From positions 1 through 64,000 of the forward strand of contig NZ_JBNNTI010000019.1 of the NCBI RefSeq assembly GCF_050278625.1: 64,000 nucleotides of DNA, given 5' to 3'. Of this stretch, positions 41,845-50,645 are shown piece after piece. A program made the position numbers and the translations under genes. The DNA comes from Viridibacillus sp050278625. GTDB taxonomy: Bacteria > Bacillota > Bacilli > Bacillales_A > Planococcaceae. The notes beneath the pieces are model-generated. The model did no database searches. It saw nothing but the letters and a program-made list of their open reading frames with translations, and was not told the DNA's origin. How positions within the stretch are numbered: position 1 is the stretch's first letter; every line of letters starts with the position of its first letter.

Positions 41845-43582
41845 TAACAATCATCTCCCTTTGTGGCACTGAAAATGTAATAGCCGTACCTTGTCCTTCT
41901 ATACTCTTTACTTGTATTGATGCCTCTTCACCAAAATGCATCGTCAATCTGCGGTTCACGTTATATAATGCAATGCCACTTCCAATTTTAGAAGTAATTT
42001 CTTCTTTTCCAATTCGTTTAGCTAGCTCTGGGGCCATTCCTCGGCCGTTATCCTCAATCGTTACTACAACTAGGTCATCTACTACCATAATTCGAACATA
42101 GATTTCGCAGTCTTCACTCATATTTTGAATGCCGTGTTTCACTGCATTTTCAACAATTGGTTGTAGGGTAAGTGGAGGTATGCCCATAGCTAACGCTTTT
42201 TCATCAATGTCATAAATCACAACTAATTTATGTACAAAACGCGTTTCTTCAATTTCTAAATAAGCTTTTACATGTTTTATTTCTTGGGCAAGTGGAGTAA
42301 TTTCCATAGTAGTAGCTGCTAAATTTTGTCTTAAAAAATGTGATAAGGATACTAAAAGTTTTCTAGCCTTATCAGGATCTAATCGTATTAATGAAACTAT
42401 AGTATTCATAGAATTAAACAGAAAATGTGGACTAATTTGAGCCTGCAATGCTTTAATTTCAAGCTCTTTCGCAAATTGATAAGACTGCTCTGCAGCGGCA
42501 ATTTCAAGCTGATTACTAAGCAATGAACCAAGCCCTGAAATAAGCTCGATTACTACAGGTGTAATATCCTTCCGCGACTGAAAATAAAATTTCATCGTCC
42601 CAATTGTTTCACCACGTTGAGTTAAAGGGGCTACAATTGCATCATGCAACTGGCAATCTTCTCTAAGACAATGGATCATCTCACTACTTGCAACAGTCAG
42701 TTTCCCCTCTACAATTACTTGCCGTGTTATTCGTGTCATAATGGGGCTATGTGGTATATGATGATCATCACCCATTCCAACGTGAGCTAATATTGTTGAT
42801 TGATTTGTTATCGCAACTGCGCTAGTCTGTAATTCCTTATGTAAAATCTCACATACAGCTTGTGCTGTTTTCTGATTCATTCCTTCACGTAAATAGAACA
42901 GTGTCTGGTCTGCAATTCGAAGTGTCTTCTGCGCTTGTACTGCTCCAACTTTTTCCTCTTCATTTACAACATTTTTTAGTATTAACAAAAATACTGTACA
43001 ACCTAGTCCGTTTGCCATAATCATTGGCAAGCCAATCAGCTCAACAAGATCCCAAGCTTTTTCATACGGCTTTGATAAAAGCAAAATATTGAGCATTTGA
43101 AAACCTTCGCTTATAGCTCCTATAAAAAATACTGTAGGTAGCTTAATTTCCTTATTCTTTTTATGAAAAACACCTGCAATAGCACCAGCTAAAATCGAGG
43201 CAGAGCCACAAGGAATTGCTGTAAACCCACCCAAGGTTAAGCGATGTATTCCCGCTATCAAACCTGCTCCAATACCAACTTTATATCCGCCTAGTAAACC
43301 AGCAATAACTACACCAATAACCCGTGAATTTGCTATCGCTTCATCCGCAGTAAGTCCTGAGGCCCAACGATTAAACTGTTGTGTTTCAATACTAAAAGTC
43401 ATGCCTGAATAAGTACCTATGATTCCAAAAAAACCAAAAAACAATATGGCCATCCATTGCTGACGCTTACTAAGTTGTTCCTGTCCCATTAGGCCACGTA
43501 AAAATTTCAAGCGCGTCAATATAAATGCAATCATGACGATGATTCCTAGTCTCTCTAACATTGTTATAAACAATTCGAACAT
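41831..43582 (-). CDS. LytS-type sensor histidine kinase (5TMR)
   Basis: 583 residues. Residues 1-195 form the 5TM-5TMR_LYT receptor (RLTLGGFTAIPCGSASILAG and GAISEGFQMLNILL). Residues about 225-350 are a GAF domain. The His_kinase domain carries the phospho-acceptor in ALQAQISPHFLFNSMNTIVSL (near 385) and the ATPase region has PIVENAVKHGIQ and DNGRGMAPELA. LytS-type kinases of Bacillus and BtsS sense pyruvate, and the neighbour cstA supports that. AAAGGAG precedes the ATG. It overlaps its regulator gene, so the two are coupled. Confidence 0.9.
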   Translation of the reverse strand: MFELFITMLERLGIIVMIAFILTRLKFLRGLMGQEQLSKRQQWMAILFFGFFGIIGTYSGMTFSIETQQFNRWASGLTADEAIANSRVIGVVIAGLLGGYKVGIGAGLIAGIHRLTLGGFTAIPCGSASILAGAIAGVFHKKNKEIKLPTVFFIGAISEGFQMLNILLLSKPYEKAWDLVELIGLPMIMANGLGCTVFLLILKNVVNEEEKVGAVQAQKTLRIADQTLFYLREGMNQKTAQAVCEILHKELQTSAVAITNQSTILAHVGMGDDHHIPHSPIMTRITRQVIVEGKLTVASSEMIHCLREDCQLHDAIVAPLTQRGETIGTMKFYFQSRKDITPVVIELISGLGSLLSNQLEIAAAEQSYQFAKELEIKALQAQISPHFLFNSMNTIVSLIRLDPDKARKLLVSLSHFLRQNLAATTMEITPLAQEIKHVKAYLEIEETRFVHKLVVIYDIDEKALAMGIPPLTLQPIVENAVKHGIQNMSEDCEIYVRIMVVDDLVVVTIEDNGRGMAPELAKRIGKEEITSKIGSGIALYNVNRRLTMHFGEEASIQVKSIEGQGTAITFSVPQREMIVSGVH

Positions 43583-43670
43583 TCAATTTCTCCTTTGTTT
43601 GAACGATAATGTTATCTTCAATTCTAACGGATAAACCTTTCTCAAGCATTAAAATTTCTAATAATTAAAA

Positions 43671-43710
43671 AAAGCTATCTATTCATCATATTTGATGAAT
43701 AGATAGCTTT
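43671..43710 (-). terminator. terminator of the four-helix membrane protein
   Basis: AAAGCTATCTATTCATCA and TGATGAATAGATAGCTTT are perfectly complementary (18 bp) around a 4-base loop. Confidence 0.9.
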
Positions 43711-43720
43711 CGTATTTCTA

Positions 43721-44158
43721 TTACCATAGTGTTGGCTTTGCAACCATAAACCACAACATAATAAGTAACAGTAAAATATAAATCCAAACAGACTTCACTA
43801 GTTTATTGATAAATAGCTGCTGATTGAATTCGGGTGTGTTAAATGTACGAATTGTCGGCTTGAATGCGCTCGCCAAAAAGAAGATTGAGCTAATCATCAC
43901 CGCAAATGTCATAACAATCCATGATGTCATCAAATTCCAACCACCAAGCCACATGGCAAGAAACCCAGAAGTGACAAGTACATGTCCGGCATGCTTCACA
44001 ATACGAATGGCCATCGAAAATGTCGCCACATAGGCCTCCAATGCATGATGATTTTGTGTATTACGCATCTTTTTCAACATCAGCAGCAACACAAAAAACG
44101 GTCCAATAGACAAAATGGCACTAATTACATGTATAAAAACGATTATTGAATAAGTCAT
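43721..44158 (-). CDS. four-helix membrane protein of unknown function
   Basis: 145 residues with four hydrophobic helices: SIIVFIHVISAILSIGPFFV, a middle one near VLVTSGFLAMWLGG, IVMTFAVMISSIFFLASAF and SVWIYILLLLIMLWFMV. Two His residues sit at helix ends (FIHVISA, VKHAGHVLV), as in small heme- or copper-handling membrane families such as DUF2269; this likeness is weak. I start at ATG 44156-44158, preceded by AAAGGAC with eight bases spacing. It has its own terminator. Confidence 0.65.
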   Translation of the reverse strand: MTYSIIVFIHVISAILSIGPFFVLLLMLKKMRNTQNHHALEAYVATFSMAIRIVKHAGHVLVTSGFLAMWLGGWNLMTSWIVMTFAVMISSIFFLASAFKPTIRTFNTPEFNQQLFINKLVKSVWIYILLLLIMLWFMVAKPTLW

Positions 44159-44478
44159 TTGATTAAGTCCTTTAAACGGTATTTTTTTATCTTCCTTCAA
44201 TATTCACGATAATTGAAAAGGTATTAGAGTACAATGTCCGAATTATGAACAAAAGATTTTAGTCCCTTAAATCTTCAATAATAGATTAAAAAAACAGCCT
44301 TTCTTCTATTTAATAATATACACTTGCAGTATTATTAAACTAATGTAAATTACTTATTAAGATATCGTAAATTGTACTATTTCGTTCTATTTCTGTAGTA
44401 TGATACATATGTAGTGGTGAAAACAATGCATAAAAGGTTGCATCTCAGCATATACTTAATATAGAGGAGAGGATTTCT
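44159..44478. other. intergenic region upstream of the HD gene
   Basis: It holds divergent promoter sequence and a 12-codon frame, ATG at 44426 to TAG at 44464, that ends inside the ribosome-binding site of the HD gene. Nothing else was recognised. Confidence 0.4.
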
Positions 44479-45108
44479 ATAGGTATTCATAAATTTTTTA
44501 CAAGCTTAAACGACTTAGAGCGAATTATTCGCTGTCCTGGACGCTTCAAATTCGAGGAACATAATGTAGCAGCACACTCTTGGAAAGTATCTCAATACGC
44601 CATGTTCTTCGGCACCTTAGAGGAAATGAACGGCGCAACAATCGATTGGAAATCGTTATACGAAAAAACGATTAACCATGATTTTGCAGAAGTCTTCATT
44701 GGTGATATCAAAACACCAGTCAAACATGCATCACCCGAGCTCAAACAAATGTTAGCTCATGTCGAAGAAAAAATGATGGAAAAATTCATCGTCTCAGAAA
44801 TTCCAGAAGAGTTCCAAGCCATATTCTTTGACCGTATGAAGGAAGGAAAAGACGCCACAACAGAAGGTCGTCTACTCGAATTCGCAGATAAACTCGATCA
44901 ATTCTACGAAGCATTTGCAGAACTAAAAAGAGGTAATACTGATTTAGAGTTTGTCTATATGTATCAAACTGCGTTAGAAAAACTATTGCTTATCCCACTA
45001 CAAACGAGCGTAGCATACTTCAAAGAAATTATGTTAGCAGATGTGATCGCAGAAGAAACGCAAATTGATATCTACGATTTAACCCATGAAATTATCAATA
45101 AAGCCTAA
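44479..45108 (+). CDS. HD-domain hydrolase (YfbR-like) with AUA start
   Basis: 209 residues. The metal-binding HD motif is intact: His in FEEHNVAAHSWKVSQYA (near 29-33), the HD pair in TINHDFAEVFIGDIKTPVK (near 64), and the last Asp in LLEFADKLDQFYEAF (near 135). YfbR relatives are 5'-deoxynucleotidases; the substrate here is unproven. The conserved start IHKFFTSLNDLERIIRCPGR begins 41 codons before the first ATG (44602). The only codon at the right place is ATA at 44479-44481, six bases after GAGGAGAGG. In frame upstream there is no ATG, GTG or TTG before a stop at 44431-44433. The gene may use AUA, or its ATG has mutated. Confidence 0.8.
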   Translation: MGIHKFFTSLNDLERIIRCPGRFKFEEHNVAAHSWKVSQYAMFFGTLEEMNGATIDWKSLYEKTINHDFAEVFIGDIKTPVKHASPELKQMLAHVEEKMMEKFIVSEIPEEFQAIFFDRMKEGKDATTEGRLLEFADKLDQFYEAFAELKRGNTDLEFVYMYQTALEKLLLIPLQTSVAYFKEIMLADVIAEETQIDIYDLTHEIINKA

Positions 45109-45162
45109 GCCTTGAAATAAAAAGGCGAAGAGCTTTTTTATTTTACCCTATTTCATATAAAA

Positions 45163-45200
45163 AAACTGTAAATCCCAAGACACTTTAGGAATTCACAGTT
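45163..45200 (-). terminator. terminator of the sulfur operon
   Basis: AAACTGTGAATTCC and GGGATTTACAGTTTT pair on the minus strand with one mismatch, followed by TTTT. It ends the operon at the flavin reductase gene. Confidence 0.8.
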
Positions 45201-45206
45201 TGCCCT

Positions 45207-45707
45207 TTACTTTGCTTCTATTTTATAGAACTCTTCTGGAATTGCCCCTACATTACGTCGGTGATAGAGCAATGGCTCCTTCTCTGTATTTTCAATATTG
45301 ATGACGTGCCCGATTATAACAGTATGATCACCTGCATCAACTTGCTGGACCGTTTCACACTCCAGCACTGATAATGTATCATCCAAAATAGGTAATCTTT
45401 GTACAGACTCTTGCCATATACATTGACTAAAACGATTTTCAACTTTACTAGAAAATAGGTTGCACAGTTCTTGTTGATCACTTGCTAAAATATTTACAGC
45501 AAATTTTTTCGTTTTCATAAATTCATTATATGATTTTGATTTTTTATCGATTGACCATAAAATAAGTAAAGGATCTAGAGAAACAGATGCAAATGAATTC
45601 ACCGTTAATCCCATAGGCTCATGATTCTCATTGAAAGTTGTCACGACTGTAACTCCTGTAGGATAGTTACCTAAAGCTTTACGAAATGCTTGCTGGTGCT
45701 CTGACAT
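45207..45707 (-). CDS. flavin reductase (FMN reductase, two-component monooxygenase partner)
   Basis: 166 residues of the flavin-reductase-like (split-barrel) family: FRKALGNYPTGVTVVTT, GLTVNSFASVSLDPLLILW with FMN-binding SFASVSLDP, KKFAVNILA, and DHTVIIGHV near the end. It supplies reduced FMN to FMN-dependent monooxygenases, and two are encoded upstream in the same operon (YtnJ- and YtmO-like). I start at ATG 45705-45707, eight bases after GGAG. It is the last gene before the terminator, 112 bases after the nitroreductase gene. Confidence 0.87.
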   Translation of the reverse strand: MSEHQQAFRKALGNYPTGVTVVTTFNENHEPMGLTVNSFASVSLDPLLILWSIDKKSKSYNEFMKTKKFAVNILASDQQELCNLFSSKVENRFSQCIWQESVQRLPILDDTLSVLECETVQQVDAGDHTVIIGHVINIENTEKEPLLYHRRNVGAIPEEFYKIEAK

Positions 45708-45819
45708 TTTATCCACTCCAATTTTTCAATTCCTTTTTATAATGATGTCTTTATTATATGTTTATTTTAGACGAATGGGTTCGGTCAAGAGTATGACGAG
45801 AAATTTCTTAAAACAAAAG

Positions 45820-46419
45820 TTATTTTATGATAACAATGCGTTGGTCGAGCGGTTTTATTTCTTTTTCCTTCGGTGCTACAATTGGCTTTCCAAATGGTAA
45901 TTGGGCAATCAATTTCCATCCATGTTGGATTCCCCATTGCTGCCTAATATCATATGAAAACGCCGGAATATAGTGTTGTAAGCTAGCACCAAACCCTTCA
46001 TACTCTAAAGATGTCCATATTAAGTATTGTAATATACCTGAAGCTTGATGCGACCATTCAGTAAATTGTTCATGAAATGTTGGGAACTTCTCCTGCATCG
46101 ATGTTACTACCTCATAATCCTCAAAAAACAGCACTGTGCCATATCCACTTGCAAATGCTTTAAATTTCCCCTCTATTTTTCCTATTTGTTCTTTATTTAT
46201 TTCAGATTTTAACGATTCAAATGCAACTTGCCAGAAATCTTTATTACTATTTCCTAATAAAACAATAACTCGACCTGTTTGGGAATTAAAAGCCGTTGGA
46301 GTGTTTGCTACAGCTAATTGGACAATCTTCTCAATACGTTCGTCTGTAATCACAAACTCATCTGTAATGCCATATATGGATCGTCTTTCTTCTACTGCTG
46401 TGTAGAAATCTCGTGTCAC
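45820..46419 (-). CDS. nitroreductase-family oxidoreductase
   Basis: 199 residues. It begins with the FMN-binding RRSIYGI and has PTAFNSQTGRVIVLLG, FASGYGTVLFFED, an aromatic helix HQASGILQYLIWTSLEYEGFG and IAQLPFGKP. This matches the YdfN/HBN1-like nitroreductase subgroup. It lies in the sulfur operon between an acetyltransferase gene (16 bases upstream) and a flavin reductase. The subgroup may reduce flavins or small electrophiles; its step in sulfur use is inference only. Confidence 0.82.
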   Translation of the reverse strand: MTRDFYTAVEERRSIYGITDEFVITDERIEKIVQLAVANTPTAFNSQTGRVIVLLGNSNKDFWQVAFESLKSEINKEQIGKIEGKFKAFASGYGTVLFFEDYEVVTSMQEKFPTFHEQFTEWSHQASGILQYLIWTSLEYEGFGASLQHYIPAFSYDIRQQWGIQHGWKLIAQLPFGKPIVAPKEKEIKPLDQRIVIIK

Positions 46420-46435
46420 TTTAAGTACCTCCTTC

Positions 46436-46951
46436 CTACTCTGTTATATCGAATCTGTAACATTTCACTAATGTATTAAATTTATAAAACTCTTTTGATT
46501 GATCTCTTTGAAATCCAAGCCATTCGTACAATCTAATTGCATCTGACATTTTATCTGTCGTATGCAAGTAAAGAGAATTAGCACCTTTTTGTTTAGCATA
46601 CGCTATACTTACTCTTAATAATTCCTTTGCCACACCTTTCCCTCTAGCGGAAGGATGTACTGCTAGCAAACGTACAATAGGTGTATGGATTTCTAATTCT
46701 GGCAGTCCATAGGCTTCTTTAGATGAAGAAAAAATTTGTAATGTTCCTAGAACATTATCGTTACTTTTCGCAACTAATATACGATCAAGATTAGGATTGT
46801 CTAATGAGGATCTAATCTCCCCAATATACGTATTCCATACTTCCTCATTTTCATAACTATCTTTATATTGTTTATAGCTTTCCACTAAAACTTCACGTGT
46901 TGCATCTTTTTCATGTTCTAACAATGCATCTATAGTGATAATACTCCCCAT
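46436..46951 (-). CDS. GNAT N-acetyltransferase of the sulfur operon (YtmI/SnaA-like)
   Basis: 171 residues. The GNAT acetyl-CoA site is LLAVHPSARGKGVAKELLRVSI (near 92-113), then LHTTDKMSDAIRLYEWLGFQ. B. subtilis YtmI (SnaA) N-acetylates S-(2-succino)cysteine and related S-substituted cysteines as the first step of their breakdown. Gene order (next to Tcy-type transporter, YtmO-, YtnI- and YtnJ-like genes) makes the same role likely. GGGGGC lies eight bases before the ATG. Confidence 0.8.
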   Translation of the reverse strand: MGSIITIDALLEHEKDATREVLVESYKQYKDSYENEEVWNTYIGEIRSSLDNPNLDRILVAKSNDNVLGTLQIFSSSKEAYGLPELEIHTPIVRLLAVHPSARGKGVAKELLRVSIAYAKQKGANSLYLHTTDKMSDAIRLYEWLGFQRDQSKEFYKFNTLVKCYRFDITE

Positions 46952-46975
46952 TTTTCATTGCCCCCTTCTAGATAT

Positions 46976-47683
46976 CTATATTGCACTATTGGTATAGGCT
47001 TTTGCCTTTTTCTCTACTACGTAAGATACGGCTTCAATAATTGCCGTAATAATCCAATATAAAAAACCAGCAGCTATGAAGGCTTCTAAAAACTTCAGAT
47101 TTTTGGAGGCAATTATATTAGCAGTTCCTGTAATCTCTTTTTGAGATACAAGAAAAGCAATGGATGTGGTATGTAAAAAGCCGATTACTAAGTTTGTAAA
47201 ATTAGGAATAGACTGAGCTAATGCTTGTGGTAATATTATTCTTTTCACTACTTGAAACGTATTCATTCCTATTGCATAGGCTGCTTCTATTTGCCCCTGT
47301 GATACACTAGATATTCCTGAACGAATAATCTCAGATAAATAAGATCCAGCTGTTAACGACAAAGCAATTATGACAAACAAGGCAATAGGTATAGAATTTG
47401 ATCGTATAGGCAAATGTAAATATTCAATAATGATATCTAGTAATAGCGGTACACCAAAATAAATTAACATAATATGCATAATTGCAGGGGTACCTCTAAA
47501 AAAAGAAACATAGCCATTAGCTATTCGACTTAAATACTTCAAATCATATGCCCTAATCATCGCAACAGATATACCGATAAGAAACCCAATAATAACAGGT
47601 ATGAATGTAAGTATAAGAGTTAACGGGACGGCTTTTAAAAGTTCCTTGAATGCAATCCAAATAAAAAGAAAGTCAATTGTCAT
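46976..47683 (-). CDS. amino-acid ABC transporter permease (TcyL/M-like)
   Basis: 235 residues with five hydrophobic helices, an HisM-type permease. The EAA coupling loop reads QGQIEAAYAIGMNTFQVVKRIILPQA, and the family motif YVSFFRGTPAIMHIMLIYFG is near residue 55. It pairs with the second permease gene 17 bases upstream, an SBP and an ATPase of the same operon, forming a cystine/S-substituted cysteine importer by analogy to TcyJKLMN. Confidence 0.85.
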   Translation of the reverse strand: MTIDFLFIWIAFKELLKAVPLTLILTFIPVIIGFLIGISVAMIRAYDLKYLSRIANGYVSFFRGTPAIMHIMLIYFGVPLLLDIIIEYLHLPIRSNSIPIALFVIIALSLTAGSYLSEIIRSGISSVSQGQIEAAYAIGMNTFQVVKRIILPQALAQSIPNFTNLVIGFLHTTSIAFLVSQKEITGTANIIASKNLKFLEAFIAAGFLYWIITAIIEAVSYVVEKKAKAYTNSAI

Positions 47684-47700
47684 ACTACTCTACCCCCTTC

Positions 47701-48405
47701 TTAAATAGTAGCCGTTTCATTTGGTTGATTACGATTTAAATACTTCTCGGAAATTTTAAATACTTTTTCTAAAACTACTACAACAATGTAATACACAATA
47801 GCTAAGGAAATGTATACTTCTAAAGCATGCGCAGTAGAAGCGATTAACGTCTCGCCCCTCCCCATCATATCCATTACACCAATTGTAAAAGCTAGAGAAG
47901 TATCCTTTAAAGAACCTATTATTGAATTTGAAATATTAGGAAATGCGATTCTAATTGCTTGTGGAAATATAATTCTAAAGAAATTTTGAAAACGAGTCAT
48001 ACCTATTGAATAAGCTGCCTCCGTTTGACCATAATCGATAGCTGAGATAGCACTGCGAAATATCTCTGCAAAAATGGCTCCATTGCTTAATGAATAAGTA
48101 ATAATAACGAAGTAGAGTGCATCCATTCTTGTAATATCTATATTCCAGAACATTAATATTGCTGGTACCCCATAGTAGACAAGGAATAACTGAATGAGTA
48201 TAGGTGTACCTCTAATAAATGAAATATATAAAGTGATCATTTGTTTTAAAACAGGGATATGGAATAATCTTGGTATAACAGCAACTATACCAATTAAAGT
48301 TCCAAGTATTGTAGAATAAACTAAAATTTCCAGAGTAATTCCCAAGTATTTTATTAACGTTGGGATAAATTCAATAATTAATACCGGATCAAATACTTTC
48401 CCCAT
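47701..48405 (-). CDS. amino-acid ABC transporter permease (TcyL/M-like)
   Basis: 234 residues with five helices. EAA loop: YGQTEAAYSIGMTRFQNFFRIIFPQA. Family motif: YISFIRGTPILIQLFLVYYG. I start at the ATG 48403-48405 (GGAAGGAAG upstream), not the TTG at 48423. It is the first of two adjacent permeases, 26 bases after the substrate-binding protein gene. The two probably form a heterodimer in the membrane. Confidence 0.85.
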   Translation of the reverse strand: MGKVFDPVLIIEFIPTLIKYLGITLEILVYSTILGTLIGIVAVIPRLFHIPVLKQMITLYISFIRGTPILIQLFLVYYGVPAILMFWNIDITRMDALYFVIITYSLSNGAIFAEIFRSAISAIDYGQTEAAYSIGMTRFQNFFRIIFPQAIRIAFPNISNSIIGSLKDTSLAFTIGVMDMMGRGETLIASTAHALEVYISLAIVYYIVVVVLEKVFKISEKYLNRNQPNETATI

Positions 48406-48431
48406 CCACTCTCTTCCTTCCAAAATATCAT

Positions 48432-49241
48432 TTAAAATTCAACTGAATAATCTGCCCCTAGCCATTTTTTGCTCAATTTGCTTACAACACCCTCTTTTTT
48501 CAACTCTTGAAGAGCCTCATCAACTCTATCTGATAGTGTTGTTTCGTCCTTATTGAGCAAGAAAAAAACTTTAGAATTAAGTAATGTATCCCCAACTACT
48601 TTTTGTTGCGCATCTGCTTGTTCATTGTAAAATTTAGTTGCAAATGGAGTAGAAATAATAGCATCAATACGTCTTGTTTTAAGTTGATTGATAATATCGG
48701 TTGTATTAGTTCCGTAATTAATTTTTGCTCCTAAATTATGCTTTTTATTGTATTCTTCTATAAATACAGATGAATTACTTGTTGGTGTAACACTAATATT
48801 TTTTCCTGCTAAGTCATCAATCGATTTAATATCATTATTATCTTGATGAATAGTCACTTTTAATGGAAAAACATTATATGGTTCTTTGTTAAATAGGAAT
48901 TTTTCTTCTCTTTCTTTATTCACTTCCATTTGATGCGCGATAAGGTCGATTTTTTTTGTTTCTAAACTTAATAATAAATTTGAAAATTCCATCGTCTTAA
49001 ATTCAAATTCATATTCCGGTAACTTTTCATCTATCGCTTTTACGATTTCGATATCGTACCCCGTTAGCTCACCTTTTTCATTAATAAAACAGATATTTGG
49101 AAACTGAGTACCCGTACCAACAATGATTTTTTGAACCTTTTTTGAACTTCCTTTTTGATTATCCACTGACTCTGCTTTTGATGAGCAGGCACTCAATAAA
49201 GCTATTACAGATATCAGTCCCCATAACCATACTTTCCTCAT
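48432..49241 (-). CDS. substrate-binding lipoprotein of the sulfur ABC importer (TcyJ/K-like)
   Basis: 269 residues. Lipoprotein signal: VWLWGLISVIALLSACSSK with lipobox LSAC (Cys near 19). The mature part is a family 3 solute-binding protein: VGTGTQFPNICFINEKGELT, GYDIEIVKAIDEKLP, FSNLLLSLETKKIDLI, DDLAGKNISVTPTSNSSVF, LKTRRIDAIISTPFA. It binds an amino-acid-like ligand outside the membrane. B. subtilis ytm encodes two such proteins (TcyJ and TcyK), but here there is only one. GGGAGG precedes the ATG. Confidence 0.86.
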   Translation of the reverse strand: MRKVWLWGLISVIALLSACSSKAESVDNQKGSSKKVQKIIVGTGTQFPNICFINEKGELTGYDIEIVKAIDEKLPEYEFEFKTMEFSNLLLSLETKKIDLIAHQMEVNKEREEKFLFNKEPYNVFPLKVTIHQDNNDIKSIDDLAGKNISVTPTSNSSVFIEEYNKKHNLGAKINYGTNTTDIINQLKTRRIDAIISTPFATKFYNEQADAQQKVVGDTLLNSKVFFLLNKDETTLSDRVDEALQELKKEGVVSKLSKKWLGADYSVEF

Positions 49242-49273
49242 AATTTATACCTCCCTAACAATTCTTTTTATTA

Positions 49274-49561
49274 CTATTGGTTTACTTGGTTTTTATTCGC
49301 AACTAAAAACTCATCTAGTGCTAGTTGTAAATGTTCTATTCCAATTTCCGTTACTCCGCGATACACATTATCTTGACCTACTTCCACAACAGGTACATGA
49401 CGTACACCGTATTTTGCATCTAAAATATCTCGTAAATGATCGTTATTTGTAATATCTACTATTTTATAAGTTAATTCTTGTTTAGCTAAATATCTTTTTA
49501 CATCATGACAATAGCTACAGCCTTCCTTTGACCAAACGATAATTGATACATTTTGCGACAT
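49274..49561 (-). CDS. ytnI: glutaredoxin-like protein (YtnI-like)
   Basis: 95 residues with a thioredoxin fold. The active-site motif is EGCSYCHDVKRYL (CxxC near 16-19), then the cis-Pro in VRHVPVVEVG and the C-terminal helix VTEIGIEHLQLALDEFL. In ytm-type operons this redoxin accompanies monooxygenases that act on S-substituted cysteines. Its exact electron partner is unproven. GGAGG lies nine bases before the ATG. It sits between the SBP and the luciferase-like gene. Confidence 0.83.
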   Translation of the reverse strand: MSQNVSIIVWSKEGCSYCHDVKRYLAKQELTYKIVDITNNDHLRDILDAKYGVRHVPVVEVGQDNVYRGVTEIGIEHLQLALDEFLVANKNQVNQ

Positions 49562-49604
49562 GTTTTAAACCTCCAAAATAAACTATTTCTTTATTTATAC
49601 TCTA

Positions 49605-50621
49605 TTAAATTGAGACTACTTTACGTACAATTGTTGCCAAAGATTTGGGACTTAATAATTCAAAGGATTTTAAACGCTCTTCACTTTTAGGTACAGGTGT
49701 ATGTAAAATAAATTCATCTATACTGTATAGTTCATGCAGTTGATCCAACGTACATTTCACTTCAGTAGCTGTGCCAGCAATTATATTCGCTGCATACTCC
49801 TTTACTACATATTCCTCACCTGACTCTTGCCCAAATTTTTCTGCTGCCTCGTGCGAAGTTAAAGTCAAAATGCGTCCACTAGCTAGATGTACTTTAATGA
49901 TTTTTTGGTGTTCAGCTAAATTTCTTGCTTCTTGTGAAGTTGGTGCCGCAATTGTTGCTACAGCAACAATGAATTTTCCATTCGTACTATTTTCACGATA
50001 GAATTTTGCCGCCTCAGCAATAATGGTGTCATCACTATTAATAAAGCGTGCAAAAACAAATGTAATCCCTAACTCTGCAGCCAATTTCGCACTATTTATA
50101 CTAGCACCTAATAAATATAATTCCTGTTTTTCAGGCGGAATTGGAGTTGCTTGAATTCCTGCTAATGGGTGTGTTGCGGGAACCTTATTATCCAATATTT
50201 GCTGTAAGAATATTAAACGTTCATCAAAATCTTCTCCATTATTGACAGTGCCATATTGTAAGGCTTTCGTTGATAAAGGTAACCCGCCTGGTGCCTTACC
50301 TATTCCTAAATCTACACGTCCAGGTTCTAGAGTAGACAATACTTGAAAATTTTCTGCTACTTTAAATGGACTATAATGTTGAAGCATCACACCACCAGAG
50401 CCAATTCGAATTTTTTTTGTTTTAGCTAATAAGTAGGATACCAACACTTCTGGGGATGAGCCTGCAACATCTACTGAATTATGATGTTCTGATACCCAAA
50501 ATCGCTCATACCCCCACTCCTCAGCCAGTTGTGCTAATTTCACCGTCTGTTGCAAAACGTCATAATTAGATACTCCTTCAATGACTGGACTTTGATCTAG
50601 AATTCCAATTTTATAACTCAT
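49605..50621 (-). CDS. ytmO: luciferase-like monooxygenase (YtmO-like)
   Basis: 338 residues of the flavin-dependent, group 1 luciferase-like family: YKIGILDQSPVIEG, ERFWVSEHHNSVDVAGSSPE, RIGSGGVMLQHYSPFKVAENF, LEPGRVDLGIGKAPGG and LYLLGASINSAKLAAELG. The family uses FMN supplied by a reductase; one is encoded in this operon. I start at ATG 50619-50621, seven bases after GGGAGGG. The upstream ATG at 50645 abuts the ATPase stop. In B. subtilis ytmO belongs to the same sulfur operon. Confidence 0.87.
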   Translation of the reverse strand: MSYKIGILDQSPVIEGVSNYDVLQQTVKLAQLAEEWGYERFWVSEHHNSVDVAGSSPEVLVSYLLAKTKKIRIGSGGVMLQHYSPFKVAENFQVLSTLEPGRVDLGIGKAPGGLPLSTKALQYGTVNNGEDFDERLIFLQQILDNKVPATHPLAGIQATPIPPEKQELYLLGASINSAKLAAELGITFVFARFINSDDTIIAEAAKFYRENSTNGKFIVAVATIAAPTSQEARNLAEHQKIIKVHLASGRILTLTSHEAAEKFGQESGEEYVVKEYAANIIAGTATEVKCTLDQLHELYSIDEFILHTPVPKSEERLKSFELLSPKSLATIVRKVVSI

Positions 50622-50645
50622 TGTTTTAGCCCTCCCATTTTCCAC

